Below, one piece after another: positions 8,233 to 16,163 of a stretch of 35,807 nucleotides of DNA. Under the pieces are notes generated by a model, which was not told the origin of the DNA, ran no database searches, and was given only the letters and a program-made list of their open reading frames with translations. Origin of the DNA: Desulfurococcales archaeon (GTDB lineage: Archaea; Thermoproteota; Thermoprotei_A; Sulfolobales; NBVN01); NCBI GenBank assembly GCA_015521325.1, contig WAOK01000077.1:1-35807 (forward strand), written 5' to 3'. The first letter of the stretch is position 1. Each line of letters opens with the position of its first letter. A program made the translations under genes and the position numbers.

Positions 8233-9525
8233 CTAATGCTTGAGTGATTCGGGCCTTGCCCTAATTATCATCTCCCTTATTTCCTCCTTAACCTCCGAGA
8301 GCGGTGCCCTCCTCCTAGCGAGTCCCTCGGCGTAGGCCGCCTCCGCAACCGCCCACGCCTCCTTGACGTAGGCCTCGGCATCGTCCATGCTGGGTATTAT
8401 GTAGTCCCTCCTCAGGCCCCTCTCCTCAGCGTGCTTCGCCAGCGCCTCCGCCGCTGCCACGCACATACCGTCGCTTATTTTCCTGGCCCACGAGCTTAGA
8501 GCGCCCCTGAAAACCGCTGGGAAGCCGAGGGAATTGTTTACCTGGTTCGGGTAGTCTGACCGCCCAGTAGCAACTACGTAGGCACCCGCCTCCAGTGCCT
8601 TCTCAGGGGCTATCTCAGGAACTGGATTGGCTAGGGCGAATACTATGGGCTTGTCAGCCATGAACCTGACCCACTCCGGCCTTATGGTGCCCGGGCCCGG
8701 TCTGCTGGCCGCTATGACTGCGTCAGCCCCCCGGAAGGCCTCCTCCGGCCCTCCCTCCAAGCCGTCCCTATTGGTTATGAGGGATGCCTCGTACCAGTGG
8801 GGCGCTCTCCTCCTAAACTCCTCGAGCCTTGGATGATTTGGGCCGAGGACGCCGATCCCAGGCCTCTCGACCACGACGATGTTCCCTGTGTCGACGCCGT
8901 AGGCCCTCAGGTATCTGAGGACGGAGTAGTTGGCTGCACCGAGGCCGAAGAGCACTATTCTAGCCCTCCTCATGTCCTTCCCGACGAGCTTGAACGCGTT
9001 GATGAGCGCGGCGAGCACCACAAGGGCTGTGCCCTGCTGGTCATCGTGCCAGACCGGTATGTCGAGCTCCTCCCTCAGCCTCTCAAGCAGGGTGAAGCAC
9101 TTAGGGGACTCTATGTCCTCAAGGTTCACGCCCCCGAACGAGGGCTCGAGGGCCTTGACGAAGGAGACGAGCTCGTCGAGACTCCTCAGGTTCGTGACTA
9201 TGGGCACGGCGTCGACGCCGCCCAGTACCTTGAAGAGGAGGGCCTTCCCCTCCATGACGGGGAGGGCGGCGTAGGGGCCCACGTCACCGAGGCCGAGGAC
9301 CCTCGTCCCGTCGCTCACCACCGCGACCGTGTTCCACCTCCAGGTGAGCTCGTTAGCCCTCTCGGGGCCTTCCTTGGCGATCGCCCACGCCGGCCCGGCC
9401 ACGCCCGGCGTGTACCAGATGCTGAAGTCCTCCCTCCCCCTCACCGGGACCTTCGGCACCACCTCTAGCTTCCCCCTGGCCTCGGCATGCCTCCTTATCG
9501 ATTCCTGCCCCCAGTCCTTCGGCAA
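8233..9525 (-). CDS. NAD(P)-dependent malic enzyme
   Basis: This 430-aa protein matches the short prokaryotic malic enzyme type. The N-terminal domain shows YTPGVA (Tyr38), GKALLFK (catalytic Lys94), NLEDIESPKCF (metal ligands Glu136/Asp137) and HDDQQGTA (Asp161/162). The C-terminal Rossmann domain begins with LFGLGAANYSVLRYL and ends with the usual NPVPEI and NNSLGFPAVFRGAL segments. It oxidatively decarboxylates malate to pyruvate, making NAD(P)H. No phosphotransacetylase domain is attached. The start is TTG 9525, six bases after the stop of the malate dehydrogenase-like gene, so the two are very likely co-transcribed and may link oxaloacetate, malate and pyruvate pools. Confidence 0.92.
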   Translation of the reverse strand: MPKDWGQESIRRHAEARGKLEVVPKVPVRGREDFSIWYTPGVAGPAWAIAKEGPERANELTWRWNTVAVVSDGTRVLGLGDVGPYAALPVMEGKALLFKVLGGVDAVPIVTNLRSLDELVSFVKALEPSFGGVNLEDIESPKCFTLLERLREELDIPVWHDDQQGTALVVLAALINAFKLVGKDMRRARIVLFGLGAANYSVLRYLRAYGVDTGNIVVVERPGIGVLGPNHPRLEEFRRRAPHWYEASLITNRDGLEGGPEEAFRGADAVIAASRPGPGTIRPEWVRFMADKPIVFALANPVPEIAPEKALEAGAYVVATGRSDYPNQVNNSLGFPAVFRGALSSWARKISDGMCVAAAEALAKHAEERGLRRDYIIPSMDDAEAYVKEAWAVAEAAYAEGLARRRAPLSEVKEEIREMIIRARPESLKH

Positions 9526-9531
9526 GGCCCA

Positions 9532-10449
9532 TCACTCCATGCCGAGGTGCTGGAGGGCCCTCCGGTATGTCTCGTGGATCGCCCACGCAGCCTCCTCTAT
9601 CCTGCTGACCTCATGCCTCGGCAGCTTATCGAGTATGTCGGGGCCGAGCTCCCAGTTAACGACCGTCGGGACGCTGACACAGACCTCTGTGGGGAGGTCG
9701 GCTATCCTCCGCGGCGCGGCGATGGATAGAAGCCTGCCCTCGTTCCTCACCATCGAGGAGACTATCTCGGCGAAGGCCGCCGCGGGGCCGTACCTCGTCG
9801 CACCCGCACCCTCAATGATCTCCTCCGAGACCGTCTTCATGTAGTCCTCGACCTCCCTTCTAAGCCCCTCCGGAACCTCCTTACCACCTGCCCGCACCGT
9901 TGACCACAGGATCGTTGCCGCCTTCCCGTGCTCCCCCGCGGCGAAGCCCCTCACTTCAGATCTCCTAACACCCATGACCTCGGCGACCTTCGCCCTCATC
10001 CTGAGCGTCTCCAGGTGTGTCCCGGTGCTTATCACGAACCCCGCCCTCGATAGGTGCTTGAAGAGGGTCGCCATCGCATCGACCGGGTTCGTGACGACGA
10101 CGTACTTCGCGCCGGGGTTCCTCGGGGGAAGTACCTCAGCCAGGAGGGCTATTATCTCGGCGTTCTTCCCGGCGAGGTCCCTCCTACTTATCCTCTGACC
10201 CGGTAGCCTGGGGTAGCCGGCCGAGATTATTATGAGGTCCGCCCCACTGAGGTCATCGTCCTTATCGAACCAGTTGATCTCTGTCTCCAGCCTCAGTCCG
10301 GCGGCCGCGTGCTTGAACTCCTCAGCGACAGCTTTCGCTAGGCCAGGCTTTATGTCCACGAGCGAGAGCTCGTCGGCGAGGCCTCGGGTGAGTATGTGGA
10401 AGGCGGTCGCCCTCCCCACGTTACCCGTGCCGACGACCGCTATATGCAA
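9532..10449 (-). CDS. mdh: Malate dehydrogenase-like (LDH/MDH family) with altered active site
   Basis: The 305-aa protein has an N-terminal Rossmann fold (VVGTGNVGRATAF) with an acidic residue after the second strand (LVDIKP), which favours NAD over NADP. Substrate loop residue Arg81 in GYPRLPG is the malate-type residue, where lactate enzymes have Gln. TNPVDAM, Arg150 and catalytic His174 (GEHG) are present. Two features are odd. The conserved Asp of the LD..R motif is Glu147 (HLETLR), and the mobile loop after PRLPG seems two residues longer than usual. Activity on malate is likely but the substitutions leave another 2-hydroxyacid possible. The start is TTG 10449 with GGTGGG just upstream. 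First gene of the pair with malic enzyme. Confidence 0.82.
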   Translation of the reverse strand: MHIAVVGTGNVGRATAFHILTRGLADELSLVDIKPGLAKAVAEEFKHAAAGLRLETEINWFDKDDDLSGADLIIISAGYPRLPGQRISRRDLAGKNAEIIALLAEVLPPRNPGAKYVVVTNPVDAMATLFKHLSRAGFVISTGTHLETLRMRAKVAEVMGVRRSEVRGFAAGEHGKAATILWSTVRAGGKEVPEGLRREVEDYMKTVSEEIIEGAGATRYGPAAAFAEIVSSMVRNEGRLLSIAAPRRIADLPTEVCVSVPTVVNWELGPDILDKLPRHEVSRIEEAAWAIHETYRRALQHLGME

Positions 10450-10497
10450 TTACTCCCACCGAGATAATGGCGCCCGCACCCTAATACGCGATCCCGC

Positions 10498-11274
10498 CTA
10501 GCCGAGGTAATCCTTGAGCTCCTCAGCGAACCGCCTCAGTTCCTCGAACTCCCTCAGCAACCTCGGCACCCACCTCCCCTCCCTCTGCCTTACTACCTCA
10601 ACAATTCTCTCCGCCTTACGGAGGTAGTGGTCCCTACGATCGGCGATGCCTGGGTCGAGGTGGGCCCTCCCTATGCTGGCCTTGGACTGGAGCCACAGGA
10701 GCGCTGTACCTGGGTTGAGGGCTTCGGCGTAGCCGTCCTCCCCGAACACCATCAGAACCTCACGGAGGAAGGTATAGGCAACGACCCTCTCGAGGTACTC
10801 GCTGACCCTACTCCTAACCTCCTCAATACCCTCAGAAAGTGAGGCGAGTAACCTCCTGGAATCCTCAGCACCCATGAACCGCACCCTTATCGAGGCACGC
10901 GCGAACGAGCTCCTCAGAGCCGCCTCTAAGGCGTTCCCGCTTAGGTACTCGAGGGTCATCAGGTATGAACTATATATGAAGGACCTAGCGAACCTCTCGA
11001 CAGCCTCCCCACTGTTTTGGGGCACATACGCCACCAAACTCCCCCAGTCGTCCCTTAGGACAGCGGCCACGAACTCGGGCTCTAGGGGATCGACGGCCAC
11101 CAGCTCTCCGCCGACCTCCAGCGCAGGTACTGAGGGGATGAGCGTGTCCACCAGCATGCCGTGCCCGGGGTCAAGCGCTATGATCCTTACATTACTCAGT
11201 AGCCCCTCGTCCTTAAGCCTGTAGAACACCGCCGCGCTTGAGGAGCACGTAGGGTGCAGGTACAGTGTATACAT
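10498..11274 (-). CDS. GST-like protein: thioredoxin-fold N-terminus with CxxS and helical C-terminus
   Basis: The first 75 residues fit a thioredoxin/glutaredoxin fold: YTLYLHPTCSSSAAVFYRL places a CSSS motif at the first helix, and SVPALEVGGELV carries the expected cis-proline after the third strand. The remaining 180 residues are all-helical, with many Arg and Glu and no membrane segment. This two-domain layout is that of glutathione S-transferases and their relatives, but archaea generally lack glutathione, so the thiol partner is unknown. The ORF track begins at 11292; the sequence GGTGGT sits four bases before ATG 11274, so I choose that start. It is 48 bases upstream of mdh, same strand. 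Confidence 0.6.
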   Translation of the reverse strand: MYTLYLHPTCSSSAAVFYRLKDEGLLSNVRIIALDPGHGMLVDTLIPSVPALEVGGELVAVDPLEPEFVAAVLRDDWGSLVAYVPQNSGEAVERFARSFIYSSYLMTLEYLSGNALEAALRSSFARASIRVRFMGAEDSRRLLASLSEGIEEVRSRVSEYLERVVAYTFLREVLMVFGEDGYAEALNPGTALLWLQSKASIGRAHLDPGIADRRDHYLRKAERIVEVVRQREGRWVPRLLREFEELRRFAEELKDYLG

Positions 11275-11317
11275 CGAACCACCTACATACATACAGCCGT
11301 CCTTGAGCGTTAAGTAG

Positions 11318-11674
11318 TCAGTCCTCGCAGACTGAGGAATCTATTTTAACGCCATTAGATCCGAGGACCTCAATTAGGGGCCGGCACCCCCACATGGAGG
11401 CCCTATAGAGCTCCTCCTCAAGGTCCGGGTTACCAGCGAGTAGGGCCAGCGGTTTAAGGAAGAGCGACCTAAATATGAAGACGGCCTCCATATCATCGCC
11501 GTAGAAGTTCCGGAGCACCTCAAGCAACTGCCTCGGCTTCTTGATAACCGCCTCAGCTGGGTCGGTGCCGAGCTCCTTCATGATCACCCTGCCTAGGAGA
11601 ATGTACATGCCGGGAGATCTGGACATTATGTATTTCCTTACGTACTCGCGTATCTCGTTACTTATTCCGGGCAC
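11318..11674 (-). CDS. Small helical protein overlapping the KaiC-like gene
   Basis: This product of about 118 aa is helical and soluble, with no catalytic motif I recognise. The pattern 'PRQLLEVLRNFYGDDMEAV...LKPLALLAG' is reminiscent of small NitrOD-type output domains seen with archaeal signalling proteins, but this is only an impression. Its start lies inside the 3' end of the KaiC-like gene. GAGGTGA sits right before the first GTG (11680) and six bases before the second GTG (11674), favouring the latter. The overlap indicates translational coupling, so it is likely a dedicated partner of the KaiC-like ATPase. Confidence 0.5.
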   Translation of the reverse strand: MPGISNEIREYVRKYIMSRSPGMYILLGRVIMKELGTDPAEAVIKKPRQLLEVLRNFYGDDMEAVFIFRSLFLKPLALLAGNPDLEEELYRASMWGCRPLIEVLGSNGVKIDSSVCED

Positions 11675-13079
11675 CAGCACTCACCTCACATATTGTTTTT
11701 CTTATCTCGTCCGTGCAGAGCTCCACATCATCGTAGTCCAGTACAGCGGGGTCGTTACCGATTCCCCAGATGTAGAGGTGCCTCCTCAGCCTCCTGGAAC
11801 TACCGCCTCTCCGGTAATAGTACTTAACGACGACATCGGCTAAGCCAGCGTTGATGTTGTAGCTCTCCGTATCTATGAAGGCGCCGAGGCGGAAGGTGAG
11901 TATGCCCTTCTTCCTGAAGAAGAGGAGCTGGTTTTTGAGCAGGTCGATGTAGGTGTCTGAGGTGGGGAAGCTCATGTCCGTACCAACGAATATGACGACG
12001 TCCGGCGACCTATCATATATTATTCTCAGCTCCCTCGCGTAGAGCTCCTCAACGCTTAGGGCCGCTGGGTTAAACCCTATTATGTCCATGGTGTATCTCT
12101 CGAACAGATCCATTGCTTCTCTGCCGCACTCAAGCTTCTCAAGATACTCCCTAAGTAACTGGTGGAAGTGCTCAGGCGATAACCTGTAGGTGAATACGAG
12201 TGTCCTTGCCTTATTCATGCCCATGAAGGCGAGGAAGAACGGAAATATCTGGTGCGGCCTGGCGTCGGGCGGGTATGTTATGTAGACCACCATCCCGCCG
12301 TAGAGCCTCCCCACAACGTCTCTTAGGAGGGAGCAGGGCAGTTCGTAGACCTTCTCCGTTAGCCTGCCGGGGATCTCCTCGAGTGGTGGCGGGGCCCACA
12401 CCCTCAGCCCGACACCTCTCTCTATCGAGAACGGTACCCTCGCCATCGTTATGGGCGAGCCCCTAGCCTTCCGTATTTCTACCTCCCTAACGAGGCGGTT
12501 CCTCTGGATACTGTGTTTTAGGAAGAGTATGACGTCCGCAACGAATTCTATGTCACCTATCCCCATCGAGCCGTCGAGGAGCGGTATCTCTGATAGGAGA
12601 ACCATGAGGCCTCCCGTCCTCCTCAGCACCTCCGAGAAGTACTCCTGCAGTACGGACCTGGCCTTCAGATCGTCTCCGAAGGCCTTCAGAATGGGCGTTA
12701 TGGAGTCCACTACAACTATGTCCGGGCTGAATTCCTCTATTTGATGGTTTATGAAGTTCCCGGCCTCGAACCCGCCCTCCTGCCCGGCCATCTGGGGTAG
12801 CTTCACGTACCTGAAGTTCCCGCTGCCCTCGAGGTCCCTAAGCCTGATGCCGAGGAGGTCCATGTACATCATGAACTTATCTCTAGGCTCCTGAACAGAC
12901 ACGTAGAGGCATCTCTTGCCCCTCACAGCGTTGGCGTAGCACATCGTCGCAGCAAGGGTGGTCTTACCGGAGCCGGGGTGACCAGCTATCACAACAAGAG
13001 TCCCTGGTAGGAGGGCTCCCTTGAGCAATACGTCCAGTCCGTCGACGCCGAAGATGAAGTCTTTTCTTTCATACATCAT
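11658..13079 (-). CDS. Two-domain KaiC-like RecA ATPase with degenerate second domain
   Basis: The 473-aa protein begins FIFGVDGLDVLLKGALLPG, the standard KaiC/RadA-type entry, followed by Walker A GHPGSGKTT (residues 33-41) and Walker B DIVVVDSITP near 115-124. The second half repeats the RecA fold from about residue 250, but its P-loop position reads ITYPPDARPHQIF, lacking the GxxxxGK[TS] signature, so only the first domain should bind and hydrolyse ATP. It sits directly downstream (83-base gap) of the pilus ATPase and membrane genes, in the position the KaiC-like regulator FlaH/ArlH holds relative to ArlI/ArlJ in archaellum loci. A regulatory or coupling role for the pilus motor is a reasonable inference. 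The start is ATG 13079. Confidence 0.8.
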   Translation of the reverse strand: MMYERKDFIFGVDGLDVLLKGALLPGTLVVIAGHPGSGKTTLAATMCYANAVRGKRCLYVSVQEPRDKFMMYMDLLGIRLRDLEGSGNFRYVKLPQMAGQEGGFEAGNFINHQIEEFSPDIVVVDSITPILKAFGDDLKARSVLQEYFSEVLRRTGGLMVLLSEIPLLDGSMGIGDIEFVADVILFLKHSIQRNRLVREVEIRKARGSPITMARVPFSIERGVGLRVWAPPPLEEIPGRLTEKVYELPCSLLRDVVGRLYGGMVVYITYPPDARPHQIFPFFLAFMGMNKARTLVFTYRLSPEHFHQLLREYLEKLECGREAMDLFERYTMDIIGFNPAALSVEELYARELRIIYDRSPDVVIFVGTDMSFPTSDTYIDLLKNQLLFFRKKGILTFRLGAFIDTESYNINAGLADVVVKYYYRRGGSSRRLRRHLYIWGIGNDPAVLDYDDVELCTDEIRKTICEVSAGARNK

Positions 13080-13120
13080 GCGAACACCCTATGGAATCAC
13101 CCAAATCGTTAGTCCTAAGG

Positions 13121-13134
13121 TTAAGTATTATTAA
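13121..13134 (-). promoter_or_regulatory. Possible TATA-type promoter for the KaiC-like gene
   Basis: On the minus strand TTAATAATACTTAA lies in the only gap (13080-13161) of the pilus-KaiC run, about 49 bases before the ATG. It could give the KaiC-like gene its own transcript with a leader of about 20 bases. Confidence 0.35.
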
Positions 13135-13161
13135 CGGGACTCATAAAACCATTCCCTCCGA

Positions 13162-13974
13162 TCACACAAAGACGTAATACATGACCAATGCAACAAGAGC
13201 TGACATGACTGCGAGGAGCATCATATTATACCTATGGGATCCGCTCAGGACGCTGAGCACTACACCAGCACCAACGCCCTGCACGTAGAGCGTGTACGCA
13301 CCCAGCGCCTCCACCACAGACTTCACCTGCTCCACGCCCCCAGTGAGTATGTTCTCCGTACCCGCTAGCTCAACAAGGAAGAGGCGAATGACCAGTACTA
13401 GCACGAGCACATACACACCCAGTATCGTTATGAATGTTGCTGCCGCCTGCCTCGCCTGCGCGCGGAGGGCCGACTTAAACTCCGTAAGCTTCTCGAACAC
13501 CTTCCTCATCTCACCGACCGAGGAGTACAGCTGCTCACCGCCGAGGGCGAGTAGCTTTATGTACTCCCTAAAGACCCGGAGGTAGCTAGTGTCCCCAGGA
13601 ACGAGCCTATCCACCACTACGGCGAAGTCTTCCCCCGCCGCCACATACCTGAGCACCCTCTTCATTATGGGGCCGAAGGTCTTCACGTGCTCCGCCCCTT
13701 TCTCGTAGGCAGTGAATATGCTGAGCCCGGCTATCAGGCTCGCCTCAACCGCTGAGAGGAACGTCGGTATCTCGTACTCTATCCTCGTGATTAACCTGTC
13801 CCTCAGGTACTCAGCCACCCCGAAGGGTATGGTCGCTATGAGGAGGGATGCCGTGACCAGCACAGGGCCGGGCCAACCAATCAATGAGGAGAACCCCTTC
13901 TCCATGATCATGTATGTTGCTAGAGCGGTCCCCACGACCGCCGGCAACAGAGCGAGTAAGGCCCTCCTCATCAC
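13162..13974 (-). CDS. Type IV pilus assembly membrane protein, TadC-like (T2SSF domain)
   Basis: This 270-aa protein has two N-terminal membrane helices, a cytoplasmic helical domain with the T2SSF-type pattern (YEIPTFLSAVEASLIAGLSIFTAYEKG) and three or so C-terminal membrane helices. It is about half the length of archaeal FlaJ/ArlJ or full-length archaeal pilus platform proteins. Together with the upstream 243-aa homologue it resembles the TadB/TadC pair, in which the platform is made of two proteins. It starts at GTG 13974 and overlaps the upstream gene by four bases. Role: membrane platform on which the ATPase drives pilin insertion. Confidence 0.78.
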   Translation of the reverse strand: MMRRALLALLPAVVGTALATYMIMEKGFSSLIGWPGPVLVTASLLIATIPFGVAEYLRDRLITRIEYEIPTFLSAVEASLIAGLSIFTAYEKGAEHVKTFGPIMKRVLRYVAAGEDFAVVVDRLVPGDTSYLRVFREYIKLLALGGEQLYSSVGEMRKVFEKLTEFKSALRAQARQAAATFITILGVYVLVLVLVIRLFLVELAGTENILTGGVEQVKSVVEALGAYTLYVQGVGAGVVLSVLSGSHRYNMMLLAVMSALVALVMYYVFV

Positions 13975-14702
13975 ACCCTCACCCGGTCAATCACTGTCTT
14001 CGCAAGCAGTGCCACAGCACTCATGGCCCCGATACTCATGAGCATGACGAGCACCGCCATGAGGGACGGGTCTATCCCCCCGGACCCGAAGACGAAGAGG
14101 GCTGCGAGGGCAGCAATCGCTGTTAGGGGCGCGAAGACGCCCGCAACGGTGTATATTTCCGTTATCATCGAGAGCTGTTGGGTGACTTTCTCTATCTCCT
14201 TCTCCTTCTCTATAAGGAGGTGAGATAACGTGTCCCTTATGAACGAAACCCCGCCTGTGCCAAACAGCGATGACCTTAGGAGGTTCTCTATGTATGTCCT
14301 GGCCATGCCCTTGAACCCGTCGAAGACCTTCTCCACGGCTTCCTCATGCCCGTACCCAGCCACTAGGTGCCTGTGAAGGAGTAGGAGTACCTTATCATCG
14401 AGCATCTCCGCAGCTCTCCCTAGCGCGTCGCTGGCTGAGAGCCCCGCGGTGAGGTACATGTCCATGAAGAGGTAGAGATACGGTATCTTAGGGGCTAGTT
14501 CCCGGTACGGCTCAACTTGCTTTATCCTGTATACGGCCAGAGACAGTGCCCCGACGGCCAGTAGGGGGAGGCCTATAGTGAACGACAGCACCTCGTTTAG
14601 GAGGCCCAAGAAGCCCGTGATGAGGAAGGCCGCGCCTGTAGAGACTAGGGCGGTGGACGTTATCACCGCCTGCCTAAAGCTCTGTGCTGCTGGGTGTGAC
14701 AC
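13971..14702 (-). CDS. Type IV pilus assembly membrane protein, TadB-like (T2SSF domain)
   Basis: The 243-aa protein has the same layout as its downstream neighbour: two helices near residues 12-60, a cytoplasmic domain containing IPYLYLFMDMYLTAGLSASDALGRAAE, and two C-terminal helices. It is the other half of a two-protein pilus platform. It begins at GTG 14702, inside the last 29 bases of the ATPase gene and with GAGGTGGTGG immediately upstream, so expression of ATPase and platform is translationally coupled. Confidence 0.78.
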   Translation of the reverse strand: MSHPAAQSFRQAVITSTALVSTGAAFLITGFLGLLNEVLSFTIGLPLLAVGALSLAVYRIKQVEPYRELAPKIPYLYLFMDMYLTAGLSASDALGRAAEMLDDKVLLLLHRHLVAGYGHEEAVEKVFDGFKGMARTYIENLLRSSLFGTGGVSFIRDTLSHLLIEKEKEIEKVTQQLSMITEIYTVAGVFAPLTAIAALAALFVFGSGGIDPSLMAVLVMLMSIGAMSAVALLAKTVIDRVRV

Positions 14703-16143
14703 CGAGCCACCACCTCGTTATCTCCCTTATGAACTCCTCGTAGCTCAGGCCCTTAGCGACCGCCTTCTTTAGGAACTCGGTCTTCTTCTTTATCCCGTTA
14801 AGGAGGTACTCCACGGGTATGCCTTTCTGCTCCGATATCCTTTTGAGGGCGTGTGACGCCTCGGGTCTGTAAGACCTTTTGACGCCTTCCTCAGTTATCC
14901 TCATGCTGTAGACGGTCGTGAACTCGGGTTCGAGCCTCTCGTCGTCGATATCGATCAGGTCAGCTACCTCGACCACGTACCTGTTCACGAGGCCCCCTAT
15001 CCTAACCTTGGCCGCGTGGACTATGGTGTGGAGCTCCCTAATCATGTAGGGCGGTATCTCGAGGGGCTTCATCATGAGTCTCTTCACGAGGGATCTCGGG
15101 CTGTCCGCGTGGACGGTGCTGAGGCCGCCGTGCCCGAGGGATATTGCTTGGAAGAGGGCGTAGGCCTCCTCACCCCTGATCTCCCCGACGATGATGTAGT
15201 CAGGCCTCTGCCTCATCGCCGCCTTCACGAGGTCGAAGAGCGTGACCTTACCGACTGAGTCCAGGGCCTCCTTCGTTACGAGGTAGGACACGTTTGGGTG
15301 GGGTAGGTTTAGCTCCCTGACCTCCTCAACGACCACTATCTTCATGTTGTAGGGGATGAACGAAGCTATAGCGTTTAAGAGGGTGGTCTTCCCCGCCGCT
15401 GTCTCGCCTATGATGAGGATTGATGCCTTATTCTCCACCAGGGTCCACAGGTAAGCGAAGACCTCCGGAGGGGCCATGCCCGACGTTATGAGGTCAAGGA
15501 CGGAGAGCGGTACCTTCCTATGCTTCCGGATAACTACCTGCGCCCCCGTCGGCGAGACTGCCTCATGGACTATGTGCACCCTCAGCCCTCCAGGCATTGT
15601 GGCGTCCACGATCGGCCTGGTGTATGAGACCTGCTTGCCGCTCACGAACATTATCTTCTGGAGGTGTCTCCTAAGCTCTGACTCGTCCTCGAAGACTACG
15701 TTAGTTGGGAGGAGGTCGTACTTCGTGTACCAGACGAAGACCGGTTTCCCCACGCCGGAAACGTGTATGTCCTCTATGTTCGGGTCCCTAATGAGGGGGT
15801 CGAGCTTGCCGAACCCTATCAGGTCCCTCTCGAGGTAGTATAGGATGTAGTTGACCCTCTCCTCGGGGGGTTTCTTTGTCCTCATTATTTTCTTGTAGTA
15901 CTTCACTATGAGGGGCCTCACCCTCTCCCTGAACCCCTCCCTGTCAGTGAGGTCTATGTTGAGGTTGTACAGTATCTCGTCCTTGACAGCCCTGTAGACC
16001 TCCCATTCTTTCTCAGTGAGCTCCGGCTCAATCACCTCGTACATCATCCCCCTGTCGGGGTCGAAGACAAGCCTTGCCCGGGTGTAGGGACCCAGCTCGT
16101 ACTCAGTCACCACTGTCCTTGCGGTGTCCTCACTCACGGCCAC
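14674..16143 (-). CDS. Type II/IV secretion (pilus assembly) ATPase, TadA/ArlI-like
   Basis: This 489-aa secretion-superfamily ATPase has a Walker A IIGETAAGKTTLL (residues 245-257), Asp box and Walker B in RPDYIIVGEIRGEEA, and a His box GHGGLSTVHADS. The N-terminal 170 residues hold the usual tandem domain with LIRDPNIEDIHVSG. It would form a hexamer under the membrane and power pilin assembly with the TadB/TadC-like proteins downstream. There is no archaellum-specific gene in the cluster (no ArlF/G, no archaellin set), so it is called a pilus rather than archaellum motor. The start is GTG 16143, eight bases after a strong GGAGGTGG ribosome-binding site. Confidence 0.9.
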   Translation of the reverse strand: MAVSEDTARTVVTEYELGPYTRARLVFDPDRGMMYEVIEPELTEKEWEVYRAVKDEILYNLNIDLTDREGFRERVRPLIVKYYKKIMRTKKPPEERVNYILYYLERDLIGFGKLDPLIRDPNIEDIHVSGVGKPVFVWYTKYDLLPTNVVFEDESELRRHLQKIMFVSGKQVSYTRPIVDATMPGGLRVHIVHEAVSPTGAQVVIRKHRKVPLSVLDLITSGMAPPEVFAYLWTLVENKASILIIGETAAGKTTLLNAIASFIPYNMKIVVVEEVRELNLPHPNVSYLVTKEALDSVGKVTLFDLVKAAMRQRPDYIIVGEIRGEEAYALFQAISLGHGGLSTVHADSPRSLVKRLMMKPLEIPPYMIRELHTIVHAAKVRIGGLVNRYVVEVADLIDIDDERLEPEFTTVYSMRITEEGVKRSYRPEASHALKRISEQKGIPVEYLLNGIKKKTEFLKKAVAKGLSYEEFIREITRWWLGVTPSSTEL

Positions 16144-16163
16144 GGCTCAACCACCTCCGCTGC

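Noticed and set aside
8797-9468. 223-aa plus-strand ORF opposite malic enzyme
   Set aside because: Shadow of a gene with complete malic enzyme motifs.
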